Assembly: GCA_021234155.1 (NCBI GenBank)
Contig: JAJEKV010000505.1
Coordinates: 1 to 64,000, forward strand
Origin: Isoetes taiwanensis
Lineage: Eukaryota; Streptophyta; Lycopodiopsida; Isoetales; Isoetaceae
Reading direction: 5' to 3'
DNA length: 64,000 nucleotides
In this document: positions 34,523 to 45,765 of the stretch, piece after piece
Layout of the letters: every line of letters begins with the position of its first letter
Numbering within the stretch: the first letter of the stretch is position 1
The notes under the pieces: generated by a model
Databases searched by the model: none
What the model was told of the DNA's origin: nothing
What the model saw: the letters and a program-made list of their open reading frames with translations, nothing else
Made by a program: the position numbers and the translations under genes

Positions 34523-37167
34523 ATGTCTGCAAAACAACTTGCATCGAAGGATAAGATCATAAAGGAAAATCCGGTGATTATTCGAAGCCAAAGACCTAAT
34601 CCACCATTAATTGAGAATGCAAGGGATGAACCAGCTACTATTGACAATGCATATGATGAGACTGCACGCAACCTTATAGAAGATTTTGCAACTTTTGAGC
34701 AACTCATGGAAGATGTGAACACACACACACACATATGGAGCATCATGACAATGCAACTAATGACAATAATGACCAAGAATATCCAACACAATATGTTGAT
34801 GAATACATCATGAAGGAGGCTTCAAAGAAAAAAATTGTATGAAGGTTGTACAATATCGCAGCTTGTCGGTCCAATCTATCAATACTCAAAGATTCAAGCT
34901 CAAGACAAGATATCCAATATAGCTATTGACGCTTATACTCAAGTACATCTCTCTTCCTTTTGTGTCTATTCTCATAGTTTTGTATTATCTACTAATATAT
35001 AGAATGGGTTTATAGGGAAATTATTGCCGAAGGAAATAACATGCCTAAAAGTCGGCTAAGCGACGCATAAACTAATCAAGGCGCTTTGGTTTTGAGTACT
35101 GAAAAGCATTCACGTAGTGTCCTAATGAATGTATTTTATATTATAAAGATAAGAAGGACTATACGGTTGCCTTATATGTGGATCAGGAAGGTATAAGGAT
35201 GGATTTCAGAGTGATAAAGTCCCCGCTAAAGTATTACATTACTTTCCTATCATTCCAAAGATGAAGCACATGTTTAGAATGAAAGAAAAGGCTGCTCTCA
35301 TGACATGGCATGCACACCACCGTAGCAAGGATGGGATTATGCGTTATCCTGCAGATTCTAGGGCATGGAAATTTATAGAGGAGACATGGTCTGATTTTGC
35401 AACTGAACCTAGGCACATTCGTATGGGGTTGGCAACAGATGGCTTCAATCCATTTTCACAACGAGCGGCCTCTTGGTCAACTTGGCCAGTAATGCTTGTA
35501 AATTACAATATTCCGCCAGATGAATCCATAAAGCGTAGCCACATAATGTTGGTCATGATCATTCCAGGTATTTGCTTTAATATAAATTTAATATCTTTTT
35601 GAAATCGACTAACATTGATTGTGCATATAACAAAGGGCCTTCCCAACCAACGAATTTTGATGTGTACCTTTCTCCGTTAGTTGATGAGCTTCTACAACTA
35701 TGGGATGGAGTGCCAATGGTTGATGCTTCTAGGACAAAATTTACGGGACAAAACTTCATCTTGAGGGGTATTTTGATGTGGACAATGCATGACTACCCAG
35801 GCCTCACCGTATGTACAGGTGTGTGGTTAAATAGCCATTTACAATTTGACATGGTCGCGGATACAACATTTTAAGACCTTACATTGAAATGTAGGACTCC
35901 AAACAAAAGGCAAAATGTGCCGTGTGCGTTGTGGTGAGAAGGTTACGGCTCATTACTCCAAAGAAATGAGGAAGATGGTTTTGAGGGTCACGATAAATTT
36001 CTTCCGAACATCATCCATTGAGGTCGAGAAGAGTTGAAAGCAACGTGACACAAAAGTCAATGACCTCAAAAGATTGGTTTAAGTTGTGGAATAATGTTGA
36101 AGAGAAAGCATGGATTGATGCATTCAATGAGGGGGTGTGTGAAGGACCTGATGATATTGTGATGGATCCTCCTGATGGTATGAAGTGGCTTTCAAGATTT
36201 TATCAATTGCCATATTGGACCGAATTAAAGTTCACGAGCCTATTAGATCCCATGCACATAATAAAAATGTGTGAGAATCAATATGGAAACACATTACGGA
36301 GAGAAAGAAAGACGGAAGGAGCAAGGCAGACCAACTTCAAGTCAAGCCCCGCACAATGTGCTTGGATGAGATCAAACAAACCACCTCCATGGATTCTAAC
36401 AAAGGGTGACTATCAAAAGGTGTGTGCTTCATTAAAATCTCTACGTACTCCAACTGGTTACTCCTCTTCCATGCGCAAATGTTGGACAAAGGGACTCAAG
36501 TCACATGACTTTCACAAGTTACTAGAGGTAAGTTATGCACACTTATTATACTCATTGATGTTTGTTTTTAACTTCACTATTTCTTGCATGTAGGAGTACT
36601 TGCCAATTGTTCTACCAGGTACTCTACCTTCAAACATTTGTGAACCCATTTTCAAGCTAGCCAAACTATGCAGGTATAGCACTTGTACCTTCTCATGGTT
36701 AATAATTCACTTATGTTGATGTTATACCATGTTGTAGGTGGTTGTCATTGAGGGAGATTACCATCAATGACCTACCAGGAATGAGAGAATTAGCAGCTGA
36801 AGTATTGTGCTTATTTGAAAAACAATTTCCCACTAGCTTTTTTGACATCCAAGTGCATTTAATTGTTCATCTGGTCGATGATATCGAGTGGGTTGGTCCA
36901 GTATCATATCGATGGATGTTTTTCCTCGAACGATTTATGAAGGTGCTCAAAGATTTTGTTCGTCAATTAGCAAGACCTGAAGGGAGCATGGCCGAGGGTT
37001 GGATTGCTCAAGATTGTAGATTTGCAGTTTGTCCTTATCTGAACTCAAGAGTTAAAGAAGAATTGAAGCTTCTAGCACCTGACGAGTGTGACGGTAGGCT
37101 ATACAACAAGGGAACAACTTACACATTTGATCGATTGTCTACTTTGCAACCATGTGCCGTGGGATAA
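34523..37167 (+). pseudogene. CACTA transposase, TNP2-like
   Basis: Cut-and-paste transposase of the tnp2 / Transposase_21 family. Blocks in order: CPNECILYYKDKKDYTVC (about 35120, a frame join); VPAKVLHYFPIIPKMKHMF (35220 on); MGLATDGFNPFSQRAASWS (35429 on); the block FDVYLSPLVDELLQLWDG (about 35657); MHIIKMCENQYGNTL (about 36252); GLKSHDFHKLLE; and after introns the DUF4218-like end FFDIQVHLIVHLVDDIEW to YRWMFFLERFMK and PEGSMAEGWIAQDC. Canonical introns fit at 35568-35635, 36528-36593 and 36674-36737; the last restores the frame exactly. A stop near 35872 and frame shifts near 35030-35130 suggest the copy is no longer fully functional. The N-terminal part (34523-34940) is weakly matched. 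Confidence 0.88.
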
Positions 37168-39429
37168 CTCTGACCTTTCGGATGCAATCCTGCAATCGAA
37201 CAGTCATTTCGAGTCGTACGATGTCCTGCTTGTTACGAGCCATCGTTGCGCGGCAAGTTTGGAACCGGCGCATGGGGAGGGTTTTTTCGTTCTCCCTCTT
37301 GAGGTCTCTCTTCAAACCCTCGAGGGAACTCTGCACGCAAGCTCTCAACAACTTCAGAGGTAGGGAAGGCTGCCAAATTCTAAACCCTACAGATTTAATA
37401 GGGTTTAGTTATCGGGGAATCAAAACAACTCCATCTGTTAATCCCACCGTTCAAATGGTAGCTTATGTCCCAAGAAATGACCCCGAAAAAAAAAATTGGC
37501 CATCCACCACATGGATGTGCCAATCCCCAAATTTCCCCTTTCTCGACATAGGGGCACGGCAGAAAAATGACTTGTTCCAACAGTTCGGCCAAACTATGGA
37601 GCTCGGAATGGGGTTCTAACTCTGGGCATAAGTCCAAAGCATCCAACTTACTGTAAGAACCAGGTATTATGACCAACAAAGCCAAACTCAAATCGCAAAT
37701 GGCCATAATGTTTGGCTCATCCTTGAATGTTTGATGGTGTAAATAACCATTTAGCCTACAACTCTACGAGAGCATGTGTTAAGAATATGGGTAAGACATG
37801 CCGTATGTTAAGTAAAAGATAAGTTGGGGCAAATCTTGCCTTGTATTTTGGCCACATGGCCTTGGCTACAAAATCCTTGAAAAAGCAATGGCCACTAAAT
37901 TTAAAATGCAAAAATATCTCTAAGGCATCTCGTGTTGTGGCATTATGGGTGATACCATGGCAAGGTATGTCTTAAAAGTAAAATATTTATGTATTTTTAT
38001 ATTTCTAAGGCAAAGCCGTTTACAAAAGAAAAATGGCAAAAAAAAGGGGCCTAAAGCACTTCCTCCTAAATAACTTTTAACACGTGAATTCTAACGAGGT
38101 AAACCTGTGAATGTCGATGATGCCTGGCTTCAGACAAAAAAAAATCGAATTGATCCGTTGCCTTTAATATGGAAAGGGCCTAATGCCGATTAAAGGTTCT
38201 GTTCTGGGATCGCTCTTTATAGATCCAGCAACACTCTCTTCACTGATGACAACATTAATTACTATTGAGTATAATACTAATATAGACCCCATTTTTAATG
38301 TCTTAAAATATACATGTCTATACATTGAATGAAACCATTGAAACGGAAGGAATGTTTTTTTTTATTATTACGTTACATGCAGGACCAACCTTCCAACCGA
38401 ATAACCATTGAACTCCTAATCAACAATTTTTTTGAACCGAATCCATTCTTGGCGGCCCAGTTGCCTGTGTTGAATGGGCAGGAAGGTAGCAGTGGTTCTA
38501 TACACAGGCATAGGCAAGGAGATTCCGGGAAATTTCAAACTTCATTTTTCTTTTAGTCGCTGACGATCCAAGTAGGGAGCAATCGATCTTCAAAGAACAG
38601 GAAGGTAAATCGTGCCATTTGTTTTTTAGAAGAGTGAGCAGCATGCAGCAGCAGACTTAGGTTTCCTTGTATTTCGTCCTCAGAACAACCAAGGAGCAAT
38701 AATCAGGTAAGATTTGCTTCAATGCTTCTAATTTTCTTGCTTTATTTTTGTTTTCCTGAGCATGTTCTGAATGGCTGCCAAAAGTGCTTGTGCTGTCCAT
38801 TTTGCAAGGTTGTTGGCATTATTTCTTAAGTCAATGCTTGTTGGCTCTTGCAGTTCAACTTCGTTACCATCCCTCAGAGCTACTTTGTTACCATCCCTCA
38901 GGCAATCGAGGTAAAACAGTCAAATCTCTTCCAATTCTGCACAAAACGCTAAAGGACTAGGAGGATTGGGTCTGTCAATCCAATTTTGCACCTTCTGCAT
39001 TTTGGATATTCCCATTAGGTCACTTGTTGGAATTGCTTAGCTATTTCGCTTGAATTTATCATAGGAGTGTTTCAGTCCGCGCGTATCTTTCTATAAACCA
39101 GATACCTTGCTGGATTTGAATGCGACTTTTTGCAGGAACATTTAGCAATTGAAGCTTTTAAAGCGGTATCCACCGTCTCACAGATTTTTGAGGGGAAACC
39201 GTTAACAGATGATTAAGGTTTTTTAATCCAAAGGACTAGAAGTTGATTTTGATAATAGTAAAACTTTGTCTTGCCCTAGGGCTCAGTTATTTATGCAAAG
39301 AGTTGAGGCCAAGGAAACAAATGGTGCTGTACACTTTAAAATAATAAAAAGTCTTGAATTACTGTAGGTCTTGGGTTGAGAAAAGCTGATGTATTTATTT
39401 CTTAGCTTTCATGCATTGAAGTCAGATAT
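37168..39429. other. CACTA interior without a recognised gene
   Basis: Frames at 37152-37619 (plus) and 37706-37395 (minus) have no recognisable motif. At 38869-38911 a repeated phrase TTACCATCCCTCAG is bounded by CTCTTGCAG and GTAAAA, like a tiny exon. It could belong to the captured host segment whose kinase part begins at 39430. Confidence 0.4.
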
Positions 39430-39922
39430 CTTGTATGCTTCTTCTAATTATTCTAAGTTTTTGGGTTTCAGAGATCTGAAGGCAAGCAGTGTGCTTCTAG
39501 ATGCAGATTTTGAGGTAAAGTTAGGGAGCTTAAGCAAGTTAAGTGAGCAACAGGACGAGGGCTGCAGGATGTATGACTTATTCTGTTATGGTAAAGTTCT
39601 GCTAGATATATTGTCAGGATTAGATGTGAGTGACTCGCCTGATGCATACACAGATGCATGGTTCAGGAAAGCCCTGCCATTTATGGATTATCAACACCAG
39701 CATTCTTTTGTCAGATTCATAGACCCAACTCTGGTTCTAGACGAGGATCATCTTAAAGAAGTAATGGTAGTGGCTGTTCTTGCTAGGCAATGTCTTGAAC
39801 CCCATCTGGATGAAAGCTTTGGAATAGGTTTTGTGCTTGAATGCTTGAAAAATCCACAGGTTTTGCCTGAAAAGTGGACCAAGCTGGACAGATTTATGGT
39901 TGAATTTAATGGGCAGGCCTAA
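39430..39922 (+). pseudogene. Captured LRR receptor-like kinase fragment (C-terminal kinase lobe)
   Basis: From a good acceptor (TTTGGGTTTCAG at about 39460-39471) the frame reads RDLKASSVLLDADFEVKLG, then MYDLFCYGKVLLDILSG and VVAVLARQCLEPHLDESFG, ending FNGQA at the stop at 39920. This is the catalytic-loop-to-C-terminus part of an LRR receptor-like kinase, close to the group that includes Arabidopsis At2g16250. The DFG motif is replaced by VKLG, as in that pseudokinase-like group. The N-terminal LRR, membrane span and ATP-binding lobe are absent. It sits inside a CACTA element, so it is a transposon-captured fragment rather than a local gene. Confidence 0.8.
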
Positions 39923-40331
39923 TTTTGTCTGTAATCTGTCTGAAGCTGGCTGGCTGTGGCATCGTTTTCGATCTGTGAGACTGCAAAAATTTGCAGGTTG
40001 CTTGTCATGTACGTAGTGTTTTCCCTTGTCTCTCCTATCCAGACGTGTATTCAGCATATTGTTGGAAGACTACGTACCATCTCTGCCAACGCTTCCCATA
40101 AAGAAAACAAATATTACACATTGCCATGGATATTTAAATCCAAATCTCGAAAAAGTTCGCCGGTGTTGATAACTTAAGAAGAATATGGCCCAACTTTTCT
40201 TATGTCTTTATCAACTTTGGAGCTGAAGATGATGTCTTTGGCTATGTCCCTAGGCATATCGCTACCTGGTTATCACTTACCCACCGTATTGATTTGAAAT
40301 TCATCCCATAGCTTTATATTGTTTTTTTATG

Positions 40332-40652
40332 TCATTTAGCTTTGATTTTGTTCTCAAGGGTGAGTCTCAACGAAATCTCCTTTTGCAATTCAGCAGATAG
40401 CTTGGCTACGCTATTTTCACCATGCTCGACCTTTTCATTTGCTGCCTTTAGGTCTCCTTCCAGAACTGCAGATTTTGATAGAGAATCTTGTAACTGTTGC
40501 TCAATCTTCTCTAAAGATTCCTTTGTGCCCTGACAAACTTGTAACAAATTAGCAGTATGATTATTGGCTGCTTCAAGTGCTGAATCACGTTCCTGCAAGG
40601 CTGTCCGAAGTTCCAGAATGTGCTCTTCAAGTGCCTTAATTTTCTGCCACAA
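40332..40652 (-). pseudogene. Captured coiled-coil exon
   Basis: A 106-codon minus frame after an acceptor-like TTTTGTGGCAG at about 40655, reading KIKALEEHILELRTALQERD and AVLEGDLKAANEKVEHGENS, and ending KIKAK at a stop. The heptad pattern of Leu/Ile/Val with Glu, Lys and Gln marks a long coiled coil. The parent protein is not identifiable from this. It lies opposite to the kinase fragment, so the transposon took up at least two separate host pieces. Confidence 0.6.
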
Positions 40653-41149
40653 AATTTAGTCGGATGTCAAAGATAAAAAATGAAAAGCGCATCTGCATAC
40701 AATATGGAACAGTTCAGATGTATGAAATGCCTGCGCAATATAGTCAAGCCAGTTGTCAGCTGAAGGATGTGTAACCAGGACTTGTAAGTGTTTGTTATGT
40801 TGTTGATGCTTACTGTTTTGGGTTCCAAATTAAGCAAAGTATGAGCAGAATATACTCCAGCAACTATAGCATTGGCATATACAAAGATGTTTTAAGTTTC
40901 TTGCAATATGGTTTGCATATAAAAATGTTATCAATGGTCATGCAATTCTAGCGGTCTTACATTCTATTACCTTACTATTATTTGTTGTTTGCCTTATCTT
41001 GCAGCCCACCTCTTCTAGACTGCAGCTGCGATTAAGAAGGTGCCAGCTTCTATACGATTTGGAATTCTTGTAAAATCACTCCCATGTGTCTATCTGTGTT
41101 GCTTATATGCCGCTATGTATGTACTTACCTTTTTTGTTCATTTACTAGT

Positions 41150-41497
41150 ATGAAATGTATGATCAACCTCCGTCGGAAGAGGAATCTCGTCTTAGCAGTA
41201 CTCTCAACTTCTGTAAGATGCAAAAGCATCTAGCAAGGCATGGCATTTGGCCAGTAGAGGAGCGACATCGAAAGGTAATTTTTTCTAGATTATGAAATTA
41301 GTAACGAATTCATAATTTAATTTTATATCATTTTTCTTGTGTAGGCTATTGAGCAATTGCTTCTTCTGGATGATATGGAAGTACAAGCTGATAATGAAGG
41401 TCTACCTAATAACGTTGAACAAGATGATATTTATGCACATCAAAATTATGATGATGAGCATGATGGTAGTGGTGCAGCAGGCAGCTATGCTTGCTGA
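41150..41497 (+). pseudogene. CACTA second gene, C-terminal exons
   Basis: The exon MYDQPPSEEESRLSSTLNF to GIWPVEERHRK ends at GTAATT at 41276. A GTGTAG acceptor at 41338-41343 precedes AIEQLLLLDDMEVQ and an acidic tail ending at the TGA near 41497. Its place near the right end of the element is where CACTA elements often encode a second DNA-binding protein (TNPA/TNPD-like), but the sequence itself is not recognised. Confidence 0.4.
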
Positions 41498-41572
41498 AAC
41501 AATATTGTATTTCTTTTGAATTAATAAAATTTTTCTTTTTGTTATGTTTTACTAATTCGTCCAATTTTTTTT

Positions 41573-41870
41573 TGTAACGGTTCATGAACTTGTAACGCGT
41601 TGCAAGGATCTTTTTTTTTTTAATATTGTTATTTGCAATGCGTTTCAATATTGAAACGCGTTTCTGTTTTAATTCTTTTGAAACGCATTGCAAGTTATTG
41701 ACGCTGCTTTCAAACTTGTTATGCGTTATAAATCCGTTATGCGGCGTTTCAATTGACCCCATCATTAAGTAACTTCGATCAAATCAACATTGTAACGCTT
41801 ATTTTTAATTATATTATAATATTATTTTAGTTCAAAAAGCGTATCAAAAAGCGTTACAAGCATAGGGGTT
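41573..41870. promoter_or_regulatory. Right subterminal repeat array
   Basis: Words such as TTGTAACGCGTTGCAAGG, TGAAACGCGTTTC and GTTATGCGTTATAA repeat in both orientations, matching the left array at 32690-33010. Confidence 0.8.
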
Positions 41871-41881
41871 TTCTTCTAGTG

Positions 41882-42601
41882 CATGCTTAAGGTAATAGCT
41901 TCTTTTAGCATAACCTATAGGTCTTGATATTCCATGGGGTCATATGTTAATCCCCCAACAACCCAAACGTGATGACATGGTGCCCAATTCCTAGTCGAAT
42001 CCGACGCTTACCTTTAGGTTTGCGCAGGTTGTCAAAAATCGCCGTTGGTGCGATTGGAATAGTGGCACACAAGGTGACATGGCAATGATATGGCACTAGA
42101 AATAATGAGGTGGCATCAAAAAGAGCAAGCTTTTTTTTTTTTTTAGGAGAAAGTGACTATATGCAATGGGAGTGACATGGCATGAGTATGATGAGGTGGC
42201 ATGAGTATGATGATGTGGTGAGGTGGCAAAATATGAAGGTGTGGAAAAATGAAGAATGTGCATAGACAATTTGACAACTTTTTTAAAAACATATTTCTCC
42301 ATGGTGACATGGCATTTTTTTTGGATGGTGTGACATGTCACATGACGACCAAGCATTTTTATGAACTTTAGATAGAAAATGACTAGGCCAATTTTTTGAA
42401 AAGGGTTTTTCTTAGTGCCCGTAAATTCCCTTGCCAATTCCTTTATGAAATGTTAAAAGTTGTCATATTTCTTGGAAAAATGCTTAGTCATCATGTTCAC
42501 ATCATCTTATCTTGCCATGTCGCCCAAACATTGCCACAACACCCCATGAAAGACCAAGACTATACTTCATTCTTGTTTGGCCTTGCTTACTTCACATGAC
42601 A
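41882..42601. other. Spacer between CACTA and Helitron
   Basis: CAT at 41882-41884 is the right CACTA duplication. Repeated GGTGACATGGCAT and GAGGTGGCATGAGTATGATG words fill 42070-42240. No gene is supported. Confidence 0.5.
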
Positions 42602-42631
42602 CTAGAAACGTGTGCCCGGCGATGCCGGGCA
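42602..42631 (-). other. Helitron 3' end: hairpin and CTAG
   Basis: Stem TGCCCGGC with GCCGGGCA and a 3-base loop, followed on the minus strand by CACGTTT and CTAG. This is the usual termination signal of plant Helitrons. Confidence 0.85.
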
Positions 42632-44599
42632 TTAGTCATGGATGTTTGGAATGAGTAGAAGTGGTGGAGTTTGTAGATAAAATAACCTTCTTAGGTCCTC
42701 AAATGTATCCTAGACAATAGCAACATTCTTTTGGGTGAAAGCATGTTAGGGCCTACATAAAAAATTACCAAAAAGGTACTTTTCTGTGTACTTCTGTGCA
42801 AGTACATAATTGTATTTTAAAGTACCTAGACTACAAGATTGACTAAAAGAAATTGTGTTATGTTCAAGAGTAGTAGTACATACATGTTGTAAAGGTACTT
42901 TGTGATGTCAAGAAGATGTTAAGAACTCAAATATATCATCATCTTTGACTACCCAGAGTATTTTCCAGGTAGTTTCCAAAACATGTAGGCCCTAACATGC
43001 TCTTACCCTTTTATGGTTAAGTTCCAACCGTACTATTATAGTCATGTTACTATTTTAGTCTATTTGGGTTATGGCAACTTACAATTATGACTTGGGTTAA
43101 CATGAGAATGTTGCACATGAGCAAATATTCATTTTTTCTTTAAATCTAACAATAGACTATTGTTTTAAGCAAATTCCAATATGTAAATTTGACCAAGGGA
43201 GCCAAAAACTAAATATAGATTTCTACTATCTAAAGGAAAAATGTCTTCAAATATATGCTTCAATTCCTACTAAAGAAAAATGTTCAAAGTTCTTTAATGC
43301 TAAGATGTGTGACAAAACCATTGCTAACTTGTTTGTATTTTAATGCTAATGAATCAATGGTCTTGTTAACATTCATATACATTTGTGCTAACAAATATTT
43401 GCTTTATATTGCTCTCTTGAGTCTTGCTCAGTCTATCACCTTTCTATTTTACAACTCCTATACCACGTCCATGGACATGACCATGGCCCTTCTCAACATG
43501 TTATCTTTCTATGCTTAGCTTTGATGGTACACAACTTAATTGTGGTTAGGGAATCCAAAATTTCCACTTTGAACACAAATAACCAGAATCTAGTCAGTGC
43601 ATTAATGACGGTCTTGTATTTTCTGTAAGTATATTTTCCATCTTTATACTTCATCTTTTTAAAAAGAGTTGTCATAAATCTCGCTCCAAGCTTAGCTTTT
43701 GCAAATCCTACATAACATAACAATAATGAATTTATTTCAGAAAGCATTGCCTAAATATAAAAAGTTCTTGATGGTGCAAACCAGATTGAAAATGTTGTTC
43801 TCAATGTGACGTAACAACAAACGATGGCTATATATGCAAATAAGCAATCAATGCGCCATAGAACTTAAAAGAGTAATTTATTCCCATGCACATCTTTGGA
43901 AGATATATTATGCATAGATGTTGAACGCATGCAATTTCAAGAAAGATACTAAGGAAGAAGTACCTTGAACCACCAAACATATAGTCACAAAAAAGGCCAC
44001 CAAAACCCAATTCAAGAAAGATAAAAAAAAAAGAATTACTCTGAACCACAAACATATTGTCACAAAAAGGCCACCAAAACCTAGAGAAGCAAAGGTTCGC
44101 GATCACGTCAAGAGGGAAATGCTTTTATCATCCCATTTGGGAATGCGTTTGGAAGAGACTCCTTGGCAAACTCCTAAAAAATACAAAACCTGTATGAGAA
44201 ACATGTTTCCAACTACCTATTTGTAAGCATAAAATGGTAATTGCATGATTCAAAGACCCAACCTAAATGGTTGTACTTGATTTTACATGTGACTTGGACT
44301 TGATTAATTGGAAGAAATCTAGATAGACATCATGTATTATACAAATGTAGTTAGTCAAAATACGGGGTGTATATCCTCTAAGAACAAACACATCCCTGAT
44401 GGTCTTCAGAAGTATGTTGTCAAGGTTATCATTTCTGCTTACATCAACATTATGTCATTTTTGCATTTGGATTTTTGTTACCTGATCTCAACTCTTAGCA
44501 TAAGCCAAGCGATCGTGGTTGAAGCTCCTGCATCCACAATCGATGGTATCTCCATCCGGGTTTTGCAGTCGCGTGTATTGCCTAGCCTCTATAGAAAGT
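42632..44599. other. Helitron interior without recognised genes
   Basis: No convincing frame. Includes a 75-bp direct duplication at about 43936-44085 (TTCAAGAAAGATA, AAAAGGCCACCAAAACC). On the minus strand at about 44500-44590 a frame reads NPDGDTIDCGCRSFNHD, which weakly resembles the start of neprosin-type proteins. Confidence 0.4.
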
Positions 44600-45765
44600 T
44601 AGGCCACTGATCGAAGCGACGCCAAGCGGGCACCATATGTCGCTTCTTCCCGCCATATCTAGCTTCGGGGGACCTTCAAGGATCCATTTTGCCATAATTT
44701 TCCTGATATCGGCTAGCTTTACACCATCAGTTCTGAAAAAGTCCCCATGCACTACAAAAATTGGTCATTCAAAACATGTGCTAGTGGCAAACAATATTTC
44801 GAGAAAATCCGTCATTGTCTGGTTGTATTTGTGATTCACTTCACCATCAAACCCATAAATCTTGTTCATGCACTTGCTCTCATGATTATCTCCGATAAGT
44901 ACAAGCATAGGGACATGAAAATAACTGAAGTATATTTGTTTGGTATTGAAAGAGCAAACTGTCATACAACAATACACCAAGGATAAAACATTTGAACGCT
45001 TAAGAGTGTCAAAATGACTTTCAGAGAAAATGATCCATGGTCTACAAAGTCCCCATTGAAGAGGTAAGGATTAGTGGTCGGATGGATAACCATTCAGCTC
45101 AAATATGTGAAGGGTAAGGATTCGTGTCGATGGATAACCATTCAGCTCAAATATGTGAAGCCAATCATAATATCGCAAAATAGTAAAAGCACGATCGTAA
45201 ACATATTTCTTATGTGAACTTCTAGAGTGTTAATATATGCGTATGTATATAAGTAACACAAGACTAAAAAAGCGTATTCTTTATTGAGAAATGTCACATG
45301 CAATGACCTGTCCATGAATATCACCACAGATAATGAAGTTGCCATTGCCATTGTCCGGTTGAAGTAGGAAGGAAGAGAAGCAATTCCTTTTCGCAATAGA
45401 ATCTAAAAAGGCATATCCGCAGAAATCCATCATCTTGATTTTTGAAGTCTTCCATCATCTTTTAATAAAATCCGGTGTCAAGTCCCCTTCAATCCGAAAG
45501 CACCAAGATAGGAATCGCGGAACCTTTGTAAAAATGTGCATATCACAATGTCAATTCCAAGAAAAGCATTAGCCAAGCAATATATTAAAATTTCGTAATA
45601 AAAGATGTACCTATTGCTTCAAGATTTATAGATTCAAGCAACAAAAATGTCTCGTGCTCTACATGATATTGCCTCCTCAAATCCCATTCTTTGGAGAGCT
45701 TTTTCACATTCTCTAAGTTTCTTGGATGCATCCTGAATCTCTTGGGACAATTCTCGCAGATCTAC
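44600..45765 (-). pseudogene. Captured protein phosphatase 5 (PP5) exons
   Basis: Serine/threonine phosphatase PP5 normally has TPR repeats followed by a metal-dependent phosphatase domain. On the minus strand, in the right order, read: LRECEKALQRMGFEEAIS (TPR linker, about 45715-45655); KMMEDFKNQ (about 45450); NFIICGDIHGQVI (metal motif, 45308-45325 plus neighbours); [17 protein letters not shown] (45031-45070); DNHESK, then CMNKIYGFDGEVNHKY (about 44895-44840); and FVVHGDFFRTDGVKLADIRK. Introns separate several pieces. GNHE is altered to DNHE and HGG to HGD, and frames are broken. With the Helitron ends on both sides this is a captured fragment, not the cell's PP5 gene. A 51-base duplication at 45063-45160 lies in its intron. 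Confidence 0.85.

Larger units (their letters stand above)
32671..41881. mobile_element. 9.2-kb CACTA (EnSpm) transposon with captured host fragments
   Basis: It begins CACTAATAGAA and ends in the complement of CACTAGAAGAA, with a 3-bp CAT duplication on each side. These are the marks of the CACTA superfamily. Both ends carry many subterminal GTAACGCGTT- and TGAAACGCGTT-like words (32690-33010 and 41573-41870), where the element's own proteins are expected to bind. Inside lie a TNP2-like transposase gene (34523-37167), a second small gene near the right end, and two host-derived fragments between them (39430-39922 plus, 40332-40652 minus). Confidence 0.92.

Noticed and set aside
37152-37706. 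Overlapping plus (155 codons) and minus (103 codons) frames after the TNP2 gene
   Set aside because: They overlap each other, carry no motif and do not follow the transposase frame.
42601-42640. Reading the CCCGGC hairpin as a Helitron 3' end on the plus strand
   Set aside because: On the plus strand the hairpin is followed by TTAG, not CTRR. On the minus strand hairpin, spacer, CTAG and T fit exactly, and a matching TC start exists at 50504.
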